Part shown: one piece after another, positions 53,994-63,792 of the stretch | Layout: every line of letters begins with the position of its first letter | How positions within the stretch are numbered: the stretch's first letter is position 1 | DNA from: Mycolicibacterium boenickei | GTDB taxonomy: Bacteria > Actinomycetota > Actinomycetes > Mycobacteriales > Mycobacteriaceae | NCBI RefSeq assembly: GCF_010731295.1 | Contig: NZ_AP022579.1 | Span: 496,001 to 560,000 of the forward strand | DNA length: 64,000 bases | Direction: 5' to 3' | Notes under the pieces: model-generated | Told to the model about the DNA's origin: nothing | The model's input: the letters and a program-made list of their open reading frames with translations, nothing else | Database searches by the model: none | Made by a program: the position numbers and the translations under genes

Positions 53994-55228
53994 GCACCTA
54001 CGACGTCGCGATCATCGGCGGCGGACCCGCCGGCCTGACCGCCGCGGCCGCGCTGGCCGACGGAACCGGACTGAATGTGGTTGTGCTGGAACGCGAATAC
54101 GAGGCCGGTGGCATTCCACGTCACAGCGACCACCCGGGCTACGGCATCCGCGATATGAAGACGTTCATCGGCGGGCCTGCGTACGCACGACGCCTGGTCC
54201 GCGAGGCCGCGGCGGCCGGGGCCGAGATCCGCACCTCCGCCATGGTCACCGGCTGGGCCGGCGACAGATCTCTGGAAGTCACCTCACCGTCGGGGCGCGA
54301 AGTTCTCGACGCCCGCGCCGTCGTCCTGGCCACCGGCGCCCGCGAACGGGCCCGCCCGGCCAGGATGATCCCCGGTGACCGACCCGGCGGTGTGTACACC
54401 ACCGGGCAACTGCAGAACACCGTGCACCTTCAGCACCGCAGCGTGGGCACGCGCGCCGTCGTCGTGGGCGCCGAACTCGTCAGTTACTCGGCGGTGCTCA
54501 CCCTCAAACACGCCGGATGCGAAACCGTCCTGATGACAAGCGAATACCCGTCGCCCGAGTCGTACGCGGTATTCAACATCGCCGGCCGCACGCCGTTGAT
54601 GGGTGTCGAGGTGGCCACCACGACCCGGGTGACCCGCATCATCGGCAAGGGTGTCGTCGTCGGTGTTGAGGTCGAGAACACCCGGACCGGGCAGCGCCGC
54701 ATCGTGGCCTGCGACACCGTGGTGTTCACCGGCGACTGGATTCCCGACCACGAACTCGCCCGCTCGGCCGGACTCGACATGGACCCGAGCAGCCTGGGCC
54801 CCGTCGTCGACACCGCGCTGCGGACCAGCCGGGACGGTGTCTTCGCGATCGGCAACTTGCTGCACCCGGTGGACACCGCCGACATCGCCGCACTCGACGG
54901 CCGCCATGTGGCCGCACAGGTGCGCCGCTACTTGAGCGGCACACCCGCCCCGCAGGGCGCGGTCCGCATCGAGGCCGCGGCCCCGCTGCGCTGGGTGGCA
55001 CCCGGCCTGTTGCGGCCCGGCGACCCCGCGCCGGCCCGGAACCGGCTGCTGCTGTGGACCGACACCCTGGTGCGGATCCCGAAAGTGGTTGCGCGCCAGG
55101 ATGGCAAGGTCATCGGGCGCAAGACCCTGCCGTGGCCGGCCTCACCGGGCCGGGTGTTCCGGGTGCCGTCGAGCATCCTCGACACGGTGGACCACCGCGG
55201 CGGTCCGGTCAGCCTTTCGCTGGGGTGA
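53990..55228 (+). CDS. FAD/NAD-dependent oxidoreductase, partner of the dehydrogenase
   Basis: 412-aa pyridine-nucleotide-disulfide-type flavoprotein. FAD loop VAIIGGGPAGLTAAAALADG, ATGARERARPARMIPGDRP, NAD-domain VVVGAELVSYSAVLTLKHAG, and C-terminal GVFAIGNLLHPVDTADIAALDGRHVA. No redox-active CxxC is seen. Pairs of this protein with a BFD-tailed G3P dehydrogenase and a glycerol-type kinase are known from other bacteria. GTG start with GTGA overlap. The end overlaps the convergent P450 gene by 20 bp. Confidence 0.83.
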   Translation: MSTYDVAIIGGGPAGLTAAAALADGTGLNVVVLEREYEAGGIPRHSDHPGYGIRDMKTFIGGPAYARRLVREAAAAGAEIRTSAMVTGWAGDRSLEVTSPSGREVLDARAVVLATGARERARPARMIPGDRPGGVYTTGQLQNTVHLQHRSVGTRAVVVGAELVSYSAVLTLKHAGCETVLMTSEYPSPESYAVFNIAGRTPLMGVEVATTTRVTRIIGKGVVVGVEVENTRTGQRRIVACDTVVFTGDWIPDHELARSAGLDMDPSSLGPVVDTALRTSRDGVFAIGNLLHPVDTADIAALDGRHVAAQVRRYLSGTPAPQGAVRIEAAAPLRWVAPGLLRPGDPAPARNRLLLWTDTLVRIPKVVARQDGKVIGRKTLPWPASPGRVFRVPSSILDTVDHRGGPVSLSLG

Positions 55229-56492
55229 AGGTGATGTTCAGCTCGGTGAGGCCCCGCAGCAGGAACGTCGGTTCGTAGGTGTAGTTCCGCGCTCCGGGGC
55301 GACCGTGTGCGGATTCGTCGATTCCGATGTCCCGCATACGGTCCAGCAGGCGGCGGACGGTGATCTGACCCTCGACCCGGGCCAGCGGTGCCCCGGCGCA
55401 GGTGTGGATGCCGCGGCCGAACGCGATGTGCTCGCGGACGTTCTTGCGATCCGGCCGAAATTCGTGCGGATCGTCGAACTTGCGGGGATCGCGGTTGGCC
55501 GCGCCGAGGCACAGCATCACGATGGTGCCCGCCTTCAGCGGTACGCCGCCGAGTGTGGTGCTCTTGCGGACGAGCCGGAAGTCGACCTTCGTCGGAGAAT
55601 GCATCCGCAGCGCTTCCTCGATGAAAGTCGGGATACCGTCCGGGTTCTCGCGCAACGTCTGCTGAAACTCCGGGTAGTCGCCCAGCACCTGGACGGCGGC
55701 GGTGAGCAGCTTGGTGACGGTCTCCTGGCCGGCGGCGAACAGGAACGTCGCCGGCTTGACCACCTCCAGCAGCTCTGGGGTCGAGCCGTCGGGATAGGTG
55801 GCGGTGGCCATGCCGGAGAGCACATCACCGCGGGGCTCGCGCCGGCGCTCCGCGAGATACCCGGCGAACTTGTCGTCCAGGTACTGCAGCGGGTCGAGGC
55901 CGACCGGCTCGCCGTCGAGCGCGCCGACCCGGTTGCCCTCCGGCCGCTCAGCACCTAGCGCGGCGAGAAATTCGGGGCGGTCCTCCTCCGGAACACCAAG
56001 CAGGTCGATGATCGCCGAGGTGGCGAAGGGCTTGGCGTACTCCGACAGGAACTCGCACTGTCCGTTGTCGAGGAACCTGTCCAGCTGGCGGTCGACCAGC
56101 TGCCACATGTAATCCTCGTTCTCCTTCAGCCGCCGCGGCGTGAGGAGCTTGCTCAGCAGCGACCGGGCGCGCTCGTGCTGCGGCGGGTCCATCACCACCA
56201 TGTGCTCGTGGATAGGGAACAAGTGGCGGTGCGCCTCGATCTGCTCGCTGATGTCATCGCCCTCGGGCTCGAAGGGCAGCGGCGGGAACAGGCCGCCGAT
56301 CGCGTTCACGGCCGAGAACGACCCGTGGTCTTTGAAGGCGGCCATCACTTCCTGATAGCCCGTCACCGCCACCACACCGTGATGCGGCTCGGCGAACACG
56401 GGCCCGTTGCTGCGCAGGTACTCGTAGTACTCGTACGGATCCTGGGCGACCGCCGGGTCGGCGAAGTAGTCGACTGAGGCGAGATCGGTCAT
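55209..56492 (-). CDS. Cytochrome P450
   Basis: 427-aa bacterial class I P450. Haem-ligand Cys365 in FGRGIHTCAGAPLAR, ExxR in EEALRMHSP (about 292-297), and the I-helix oxygen-activation region LFAAGQETVTKL with Glu in place of the usual Asp. It monooxygenates a small hydrophobic substrate, unknown here. ATG at 56492; the ferredoxin gene ends 3 bp upstream, making an operon under the palindrome at 56752. The nearby steroid cluster does not prove a steroid substrate. Confidence 0.92.
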   Translation of the reverse strand: MTDLASVDYFADPAVAQDPYEYYEYLRSNGPVFAEPHHGVVAVTGYQEVMAAFKDHGSFSAVNAIGGLFPPLPFEPEGDDISEQIEAHRHLFPIHEHMVVMDPPQHERARSLLSKLLTPRRLKENEDYMWQLVDRQLDRFLDNGQCEFLSEYAKPFATSAIIDLLGVPEEDRPEFLAALGAERPEGNRVGALDGEPVGLDPLQYLDDKFAGYLAERRREPRGDVLSGMATATYPDGSTPELLEVVKPATFLFAAGQETVTKLLTAAVQVLGDYPEFQQTLRENPDGIPTFIEEALRMHSPTKVDFRLVRKSTTLGGVPLKAGTIVMLCLGAANRDPRKFDDPHEFRPDRKNVREHIAFGRGIHTCAGAPLARVEGQITVRRLLDRMRDIGIDESAHGRPGARNYTYEPTFLLRGLTELNITFTPAKG

Positions 56493-56495
56493 GGC

Positions 56496-56720
56496 TCACT
56501 GGCCTTTCGTGCTGGTGTTGAGCAGGCTGATGGCCTGGCGCGGGCAGGCGTCGACGGCAGATTTGACGTTGTCCCAGGTACCTTGATCCCACTGCCCGTT
56601 CACCGGGGCAGCGCTGGCCACCTCGTCGTCGGACAGGTCGAACACCTCAGGGGCAAGTTGGATGCACAGGGCATGGCCTTCACACAGACCGGGGTCCACC
56701 CTGACCCGGGTCGTGCTCAT
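56496..56720 (-). CDS. [3Fe-4S]-type ferredoxin
   Basis: 74-aa ferredoxin of the kind that feeds electrons to mycobacterial P450s. Cluster ligands Cys13, Cys19 and Cys59 (C-E-G-H-A-L-C ... C-P); position 16, where a fourth cysteine would sit in [4Fe-4S] types, is His, as seen in several mycobacterial P450 ferredoxins. ATG at 56720 is preferred; another ATG lies 12 bases upstream. First gene of the ferredoxin-P450 operon, 31 bp from the operator. Confidence 0.88.
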   Translation of the reverse strand: MSTTRVRVDPGLCEGHALCIQLAPEVFDLSDDEVASAAPVNGQWDQGTWDNVKSAVDACPRQAISLLNTSTKGQ

Positions 56721-56751
56721 GTCGTGGAGCATCTGTTTCCTCAGTTCTAAA

Positions 56752-56775
56752 TTTGATCACTCGATCAAACCGTTA
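56752..56775. promoter_or_regulatory. TetR operator of the ferredoxin-P450 operon
   Basis: TTTGATCACTCGATCAAA (perfect 7-bp arms, 56752-56769) followed by CCGTTA. The same block recurs at 58318-58341 with one base changed in the spacer. Confidence 0.8.
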
Positions 56776-56873
56776 GGATGGCTCATGCTTACCACCCCCG
56801 GCGTTCGGCGGTCAAGGTTCCCTTTGGGAACGAAATACCTGTTGTCGGGCAATGATTTTCGGAGGGTGCGCTG

Positions 56874-57467
56874 ATGGCGGCAGCACGGGCGGCCAAGGAG
56901 AAGGACGCGGGCACCCGCAAGCGGCTGATCGAGGCGACCGCCCAGGTCATCCGTGACGAGGGCTACGCCGCAGCCACCACCAGGCGTATCGCCGCCGTCG
57001 CCGGCGTCCGCTCGGCGCTCGTCTACTACTACTTCGACACCCTCGATGACCTGTACATCGCGGTACTGCGTAGCGGTGCCGACGTGGCCCTGGCCCGGCT
57101 GCGCGAGGCCATCACCACCGACGATCCGCTCCGCGCCCTGTGGCTGATCAACTCCGACTCGCGGGTGACCGGGCTCAACACCGAGTTCATGGCGCTGGCC
57201 AATCACCGCAAGGCGATCGGCGTCGAACTCAAGGCGTACTCCGAGCGGGTTCGCGACATCGAGGCGACCGCCATGGCCGGCGTCCTGCGTGCCAACGGCG
57301 TGGACATGGAGGAGTATCCGCCGGTGGTGATGTCGATGCTGCTCACCCAGTCCGCCCGCAGCCTGTGCAACGAAGAGGCGGTCGGCGTGACCGACGGCCA
57401 CGCCGAGTTCCGCGCCTTCGTCGAACGATTCCTGCGTCGGTTCGGCAGCGACGCCACCGCTACTTGA
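56874..57467 (+). CDS. TetR-family regulator of the P450 regulon
   Basis: 197-aa TetR regulator with HTH at about residues 38-60 (ATTRRIAAVAGVRSALVYYYFDTLDDLY). ATG at 56874 follows GGAGGG. It diverges from the ferredoxin-P450 operon across a gap with the palindrome at 56752, and its 3' end overlaps the convergent SDR gene, whose own promoter carries the same palindrome. It is therefore the likely repressor of both units. The ligand is unknown. Confidence 0.88.
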   Translation: MAAARAAKEKDAGTRKRLIEATAQVIRDEGYAAATTRRIAAVAGVRSALVYYYFDTLDDLYIAVLRSGADVALARLREAITTDDPLRALWLINSDSRVTGLNTEFMALANHRKAIGVELKAYSERVRDIEATAMAGVLRANGVDMEEYPPVVMSMLLTQSARSLCNEEAVGVTDGHAEFRAFVERFLRRFGSDATAT

Positions 57468-58299
57468 GCATGCTGCCCGCGTCGACCGTGACCGGCAGAC
57501 CGGTGATGTAGCGGGCCTCGTCGGAGGCCAGGAACAGCACCGCGTTGCTGATGTCGACGGGCTCCACCCAGCCGACCGGGAGCACGTGCATCAACTGAGC
57601 GACGACCGCCATGTCGTCGGGACCCGGATTCTCCAGGTCGGGACGGAACAGCTTCATGGTGCCGTCGTTCATGAACATCGGGGTGTTCACGTTGGTCGGG
57701 CACACCGAGTTGACCCGGATCGAGTGCTGCCCCAACTCCACCGCGAAGCTGCGCATCAGACCGATCACCCCGTGCTTGGCCGCGATGTAGTGGCCGGTAT
57801 GCGGGTAGGCCTTGAGGCCGCCGACCGAGCTGGTCAGGACGATCGAACCGCCCCGGCCACCGGAAAGGATGTGCGGCACTGCGGCTTTCACGGTCTTCCA
57901 GACGCCGGACAGGTTGACGCCGATCATGTCGTCCCAGTCGGACTCTTTGGTCTCGTGCAGGACGTCACCACCGTTGCCGATGCCGGCATTGGCCACCACG
58001 ATGTCGAGCCGGCCGAGCTGCTCGACACCGCTGTCGACGGCCGCCTTGAGCGCGTCGAAGTCACGCACGTCCAGCTCGGCGGTGACGATACGGCGATCCA
58101 GCCCCTTGACCAGGTCCGCCGTCTCGGCCAGATCATCCGGGGTCGAGGCCGGGATCGCGCTGGTGTCGGTAACCGGGCGGCAGACGTCGACGGCGATGAT
58201 GTCGGCACCCTCTTGCGCCAATCTCAGCGCATGGCTGCGTCCCTGCCCACGCGCCGCCCCGGTTACGAGGGCAACCTTGCCCTCGACTCTGCCTGCCAT
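57460..58299 (-). CDS. Mycofactocin-coupled SDR oxidoreductase (P450 regulon)
   Basis: 279-aa SDR of the mycofactocin-coupled group: VTGAARGQGRSHALRLA, insert DVCRPVTDTSAIPASTPDDLAETADLVK, VANAGIGNGG, and catalytic HYIAAKHGVIGLM. ATG at 58299, 18 bp from a copy of the TetR operator. It probably oxidises the alcohol made by the P450 at 55209. Its 3' end overlaps the tetR gene by 8 bp. Confidence 0.86.
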   Translation of the reverse strand: MAGRVEGKVALVTGAARGQGRSHALRLAQEGADIIAVDVCRPVTDTSAIPASTPDDLAETADLVKGLDRRIVTAELDVRDFDALKAAVDSGVEQLGRLDIVVANAGIGNGGDVLHETKESDWDDMIGVNLSGVWKTVKAAVPHILSGGRGGSIVLTSSVGGLKAYPHTGHYIAAKHGVIGLMRSFAVELGQHSIRVNSVCPTNVNTPMFMNDGTMKLFRPDLENPGPDDMAVVAQLMHVLPVGWVEPVDISNAVLFLASDEARYITGLPVTVDAGSMLK

Positions 58300-58317
58300 T
58301 GGCCATCCTTTCGATGA

Positions 58318-58341
58318 TTTGATCAGTCGATCAAACCGTTA
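58318..58341. promoter_or_regulatory. Second copy of the P450-regulon TetR operator
   Basis: TTTGATCAGTCGATCAAA followed by CCGTTA; 23 of 24 bases match 56752-56775. It lies 18 bp before the SDR start. The rest of 58342-58412 shows nothing clear. Confidence 0.8.
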
Positions 58342-58412
58342 CATCAGACGGCGGGTTTGTCAACAGCATCTTTAATCGATCGGTCAGGAGATGGCGGTCG
58401 ACCGGAACGAAA

Positions 58413-58442
58413 CTGGGCCCCACCCTGACGGATGAGGCCCAG
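58413..58442 (-). terminator. Weak hairpin after the second GjpA-like gene
   Basis: CTGGGCC (58413-58419) pairs with GGCCCAG (58436-58442) across a 16-nt loop, just past the stop of the minus-strand gene at 58457. Confidence 0.45.
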
Positions 58443-58456
58443 CTGCGCAGCACTGA

Positions 58457-59911
58457 CTACTCGGACGACGAGCCCGAGTCACTCTTGGAGTCGCCGGCAC
58501 CCTTCGAATCGGTGGACTTGGTCGCCTTGGCCTTGGCCTCCTTGGCCTTGGCCTGCCGGGCTTCCTTGGCCTCGTTGATCTTGGCCTTGATCCGGTCCGC
58601 CACCTTCGTCTTGCCCGTGGACTTGGCATCCGCGTCGGCCGACTTGCCGGTCGCGGGCGTTGCGGCGGGTTCAGCGGCAGCCTCATCCGTCGCGGCCGGA
58701 GCGGCCGCATCTGTCGTAGCCGAAACAGCAGTGACGCTCGGCGTCTCTTCCTTTTCCTTCACGGACTCGACAGCCGGGGTCGCAGCCTTCGGGGCCTCGA
58801 CCTTCGCAGACTCGACAGCCGGGGCCTCGGCCTTTGCCGTCTCGACGACCGACTCCGTCAACGCTGCCTTCGGCGAAACGGCCGACACCAGAGCGGCGAC
58901 GCCGGTCGACGCGGCCGACGGGGCTGCCTCCTCCTCCGGGGTGTTGTCGATGGCGTCGGCGAGGGACTTGGGGATGTTCACCAGCAGGTTCTGCAGCAGG
59001 CCCGCGACCACCCGAGCACCACCCTGCTCGCCGGGCTCGGCCCAGGTGAGCAGGGCCGGCCACTCGGTGTAGCCCCCGGTGCCGGTCTCGGGATCGGGAT
59101 CGGAGTACTTGAATCCGTTGAGCGCCGCGTTGACCAGGATTCCCGGTGTGTTGACCACGGCGTTGAAGGCCCCCTGGGCATCCCCGGCGGCCACGCTGGT
59201 GCTGATGGCCTCGGCAACGCGGGCGAGTTCGAACGCCGGACCGCTCACCGTCGCGAAAGCACCCTGGAACACTGCGCTGACGACAACGCTCGAGGTGAAG
59301 GTCGCGGCGATCACATTCGTGAAGTTCTGCGCGATCTGCTCCGGGATCCCGGCCAGGTACTCGGTCCCGCCGCGCGGAACACCCGACAGGATGAAGCCGG
59401 GAGCGATCAGCGAACCAAAGGCGCCTTGGAACGCGTACAGCATCGAGTGGTTGAACCACCGGTACGCCTCGCCGATGTCGCCGGCCTCGAGGGCCGCCTG
59501 TGCCTGCGCCAGCCGAGCCTGCCCGTTGGGTCCCTCGTACCAGTTCTTCAGGTTGGTGGGGATGGCCTCGAACGCCGCGCCGAACTTTGCCGCGTAGCCC
59601 TGCTGGTTCTCCAACACCTGACTCAGGAACGGTGCCGGATTCGCCGCGAGCGCGGCGCCCAGAGACTGGAGGTTGCCGACCGTGTTGCTGAACAACGTCC
59701 CGTAGACATCGACCGGAGAGGCGGTGGCGTCCATCGTCGCGGCCGTCAGGTCGTAGGCGAAGTTTTTCGCCTGCTCAATGACCGTCGCGTTCTGGGCAAC
59801 CGGGGTCACCGCGATGGCGCCGGCACTCACCATCGCGACGCCGGCGAGAAGGAACTTGTCCTTGCGGCTCGCCGCCGGGGTATGGCCGGACGAAAGGGCA
59901 GGTTGGGGCAC
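58457..59911 (-). CDS. GjpA-like secreted protein with Lys/Ala-rich tail, candidate iron-regulated
   Basis: 484-aa exported protein. A signal segment at 16-42 (KDKFLLAGVAMVSAGAIAVTPVA) is followed by a helical body (ASPVDVYGTLFSNTVGNLQSLG, FQGAFGSLIAPGFILSGVPRGG, VVNTPGILVNAALNGF) typical of the mycobacterial GjpA/PE-like secreted group, then a long Ala/Glu/Thr/Val linker from 325 and a highly charged Lys/Ala tail (RIKAKINEAKEARQAKAKEAK) ending Ser/Asp/Glu. GTG start with CAGGAG upstream. Two IdeR-like sites lie 45-88 bp upstream. It is similar in layout to the protein at 29302-30618 but lacks the GATDL motif. The function is unknown; porin is only a family name. Confidence 0.68.
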   Translation of the reverse strand: MPQPALSSGHTPAASRKDKFLLAGVAMVSAGAIAVTPVAQNATVIEQAKNFAYDLTAATMDATASPVDVYGTLFSNTVGNLQSLGAALAANPAPFLSQVLENQQGYAAKFGAAFEAIPTNLKNWYEGPNGQARLAQAQAALEAGDIGEAYRWFNHSMLYAFQGAFGSLIAPGFILSGVPRGGTEYLAGIPEQIAQNFTNVIAATFTSSVVVSAVFQGAFATVSGPAFELARVAEAISTSVAAGDAQGAFNAVVNTPGILVNAALNGFKYSDPDPETGTGGYTEWPALLTWAEPGEQGGARVVAGLLQNLLVNIPKSLADAIDNTPEEEAAPSAASTGVAALVSAVSPKAALTESVVETAKAEAPAVESAKVEAPKAATPAVESVKEKEETPSVTAVSATTDAAAPAATDEAAAEPAATPATGKSADADAKSTGKTKVADRIKAKINEAKEARQAKAKEAKAKATKSTDSKGAGDSKSDSGSSSE

Positions 59912-59955
59912 GGAAACTCCTGAAAGCTGATAGTTGACTGAGGAACGACCAAAAA

Positions 59956-59999
59956 TTAGCTTAGGTTTCCCTAAATATCAATAGGTATGCCTACCCTGA
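59956..59999. promoter_or_regulatory. Two candidate IdeR iron boxes
   Basis: TTAGCTTAGGTTTCCCTAA (59956-59974) agrees with the IdeR consensus at 15 of 19 positions; a second 19-mer at 59981-59999 (ATAGGTATGCCTACCCTGA) agrees at 13. They precede the GTG at 59911 by 45-88 bp and lie in an AT-rich stretch. Confidence 0.6.
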
Positions 60000-60032
60000 C
60001 TTTCTGTACCGTAAATATGCGCTGCGCATAAC

Positions 60033-60068
60033 AAAATGGGCCCCGTCCGTCAGGAGGGGGCCCATTTT
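60033..60068 (-). terminator. Terminator of the hsaADCB operon
   Basis: Perfect 12-bp stem AAAATGGGCCCC / GGGGCCCATTTT (60033-60044 / 60057-60068), 15 bp past the hsaB stop, with a T-run in the hsa direction. Confidence 0.85.
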
Positions 60069-60082
60069 GTCAACGACGAAAG

Positions 60083-60651
60083 TCAGAGCCAGGTGTCGGA
60101 CGTGGTGGTCGTGAGGAACGCTTCCAGATCGTCACGCCACTGCGCCGGGGTGTTCTTGTCCGGCTCGATCCCGGTGTACTCGCCGCGGTAGAACAGCAGC
60201 GGCCGAGGCTTACGCTTGGGAACCTCGGACAACGAGTGCACCGCACCGAACACCACGAAATGGTCGCCACCGTCGTGTACGGAGTGCACGTTGCAGTCGA
60301 TGTGGGCGAGGCTGCCATCGATCACCGGAGAGCCGAGTTCCGATGGCGTCCAGTCGATTCCGGCGAACTTGTCCGGAGCTTTGGAGCCGAACTGGGCGGA
60401 CACGTGCTGCTGCTTCTCGTGCAGCATGTTCACGCAGAACTTCCCGCTGGCCTCGATGGCCTGCCACGCCCGCGACTGCTTGGTGGGGCAGAACAACACC
60501 AGCGGCGGGTCGAGCGACAGCGCGGCGAACGACTGGCAGGCAAAGCCGATCGGCACGTCGTCGTGCAAGGTCGTGATGACCGTGACGCCAGTGCAGAACT
60601 GGCCGAGCACATTTCGGAATGTACGCGGGTCGATCGGCTGTGCCTGTGTCA

Positions 60652-60652
<1 letters not shown>
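60083..60652 (-). CDS. hsaB: Flavin reductase HsaB
   Basis: 189-aa flavin:NADH reductase that supplies reduced flavin to HsaA. Family features: RNVLGQFCTGVTVITTL, GFACQSFAALSLDPPLVLFCP, SGKFCVNMLH and HIDCNVHSVHDGGDHFVVFGAV. ATG at 60652 shares one base with the hsaC stop; a GTG three bases earlier is an alternative. Last gene of hsaADCB, followed by a strong terminator. Counterpart of Rv3567c. Confidence 0.92.
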
Positions 60653-62433
<1,781 letters not shown>

Positions 62434-63624
62434 TCAGACCATCGTGTCGGCCGGGGGCAGGCCGAACTCGTTGTTGCCGAAGATCAGGTAGGCGCGCTCG
62501 GGATCGTTGGCGGCGTGCACCCGGCCGGCGTGCGCATCACGCCAGAACCGCTGCACCGGAGCGTCGTTGGACAGCGCGGTGGCACCCGAGGCCTCGAAGA
62601 GACGGTCGATCGAGGCGATCGCGCGGCCGGTGGCACGCACCTGATCGCGACGGGCGCGGGCCCGCAGCTCGAACGGGATCTCCTCACCGGCGACCAGCAG
62701 CGCGTACTCGTCGGCGACATTGCCCGACAGCTGGCGCCAGGCGGCGTCGATGTCGCTGGCCGCCTCGGCGATCCGGATCTTGGCGAACGGATCGTCCTTG
62801 GCCTTCTCGCCGGCGAACGCCGCGCGGACACGCTTGCCCTGGTGCTCGACGTGGGCGTCGTAAGCGCCGTAGGCCATGCCCACGATCGGGGTCGAGATGG
62901 TGGTGGGATGGATTGTGCCCCAAGGCATCTTGTAGACCGGGGCGGTGTTGGTCCGGTAGCCGCCTGCGGTGCCGTCGTTCATCGCCTTGTAGGACAGGAA
63001 GCGGTGCTTGGGCACGAACGCGTCCTTGACCACGACGGTGTTACTGCCGGTGCCGCGCAGGCCGACGACGTTCCACACGTCGTCGATCTTGTAGTCGCTG
63101 ATCGGGATCAGGAAGCTGCCGAAGTCGACCGGCCGGCCGTCCTTGATGACCGGGCCGCCGAGGAAGGCCCAGGTGGCGTGGTCGCAACCCGAGGACCAGT
63201 TCCAGGCGCCGTTGACGATGTAGCCGTCGCCGGCCTCGGTCACGGTGCCCGCACCCATCGGCGCGTAGGAGGAGGAGATCCGAACCGCGGTGTCCTCGCC
63301 CCAGACGTCTTCCTGGGCCTGCTGGTCGAACAGCGCCAGGTGCCAGTTGTGGACGCCGATGATGCCGGCCACCCAGCCGGTGGAACCGCAAGCGCTGGCC
63401 AACCGCCGGACCGCCTCGTAGAACACCGTCGGGTCGCACTGCAGACCGCCCCACTGCTCGGGTTGCAGAAGCTTGAAGAAACCGATGTCTTCCAGCGCCT
63501 TGACGTTCGCGTCCGGCAGCTTGCGCAGATCCTCGGTCTCCTGAGCGCGCTCACGCAGTGTCGGCAGCAGTTCATCGATGCCGGCCAGAACTGCCTGCAC
63601 GTCACGCTGTTCAATGGATGTCAC
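62434..63624 (-). CDS. hsaA: 3-HSA hydroxylase oxygenase subunit HsaA
   Basis: 396-aa flavin-dependent monooxygenase (acyl-CoA-dehydrogenase fold) that hydroxylates 3-HSA to the catechol 3,4-DHSA using flavin reduced by HsaB. Conserved stretches include GFFKLLQPEQWGGLQCDP, ACGSTGWVAGIIGVHNWHLALF, GAWNWSSGCDHATW and the end GNNEFGLPPADTMV. GTG at 63624 follows a GGGAGG ribosome site and gives the usual start (TSIEQRD); the frame is open upstream but that part is intergenic. Counterpart of Rv3570c. Confidence 0.95.
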   Translation of the reverse strand: MTSIEQRDVQAVLAGIDELLPTLRERAQETEDLRKLPDANVKALEDIGFFKLLQPEQWGGLQCDPTVFYEAVRRLASACGSTGWVAGIIGVHNWHLALFDQQAQEDVWGEDTAVRISSSYAPMGAGTVTEAGDGYIVNGAWNWSSGCDHATWAFLGGPVIKDGRPVDFGSFLIPISDYKIDDVWNVVGLRGTGSNTVVVKDAFVPKHRFLSYKAMNDGTAGGYRTNTAPVYKMPWGTIHPTTISTPIVGMAYGAYDAHVEHQGKRVRAAFAGEKAKDDPFAKIRIAEAASDIDAAWRQLSGNVADEYALLVAGEEIPFELRARARRDQVRATGRAIASIDRLFEASGATALSNDAPVQRFWRDAHAGRVHAANDPERAYLIFGNNEFGLPPADTMV

Positions 63625-63683
63625 GGAAATGCCTCCCAAGAATCGGACTGCGATGAGCGCGAGCTGACCGCCTAGACAGAGAT

Positions 63684-63697
63684 TAGAACACGTTACG
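63684..63697. promoter_or_regulatory. KstR operator upstream of hsaADCB
   Basis: TAGAACACGTTACG fits TnnAACnnGTTnnA except for the last base. It lies 60 bp before the hsaA start, in the hsaA-kshB gap. Confidence 0.7.
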
Positions 63698-63752
63698 ATT
63701 TGTGTCGAGTAGCGGGTTGCAATGAGCGGCTGGACCTGGGCAAGTATGTTTT

Positions 63753-63766
63753 TGTAACCTGTTCTA
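63753..63766. promoter_or_regulatory. KstR operator upstream of kshB
   Basis: TGTAACCTGTTCTA matches TnnAACnnGTTnnA fully, 27 bp before the kshB GTG. Confidence 0.75.
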
Positions 63767-63792
63767 GTTATGAGTGAAGAGAGGGGCCAGCC

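Noticed and set aside
55209..58299. Assigning the P450 and SDR to steroid degradation
   Set aside because: No KstR or KstR2 box is seen there and they have their own TetR operator; nearness to hsa genes is not enough.
60017..60029. Short palindrome ATGCGCTGCGCAT
   Set aside because: Lies between two features with nothing to link it to a promoter; likely chance in such sequence.
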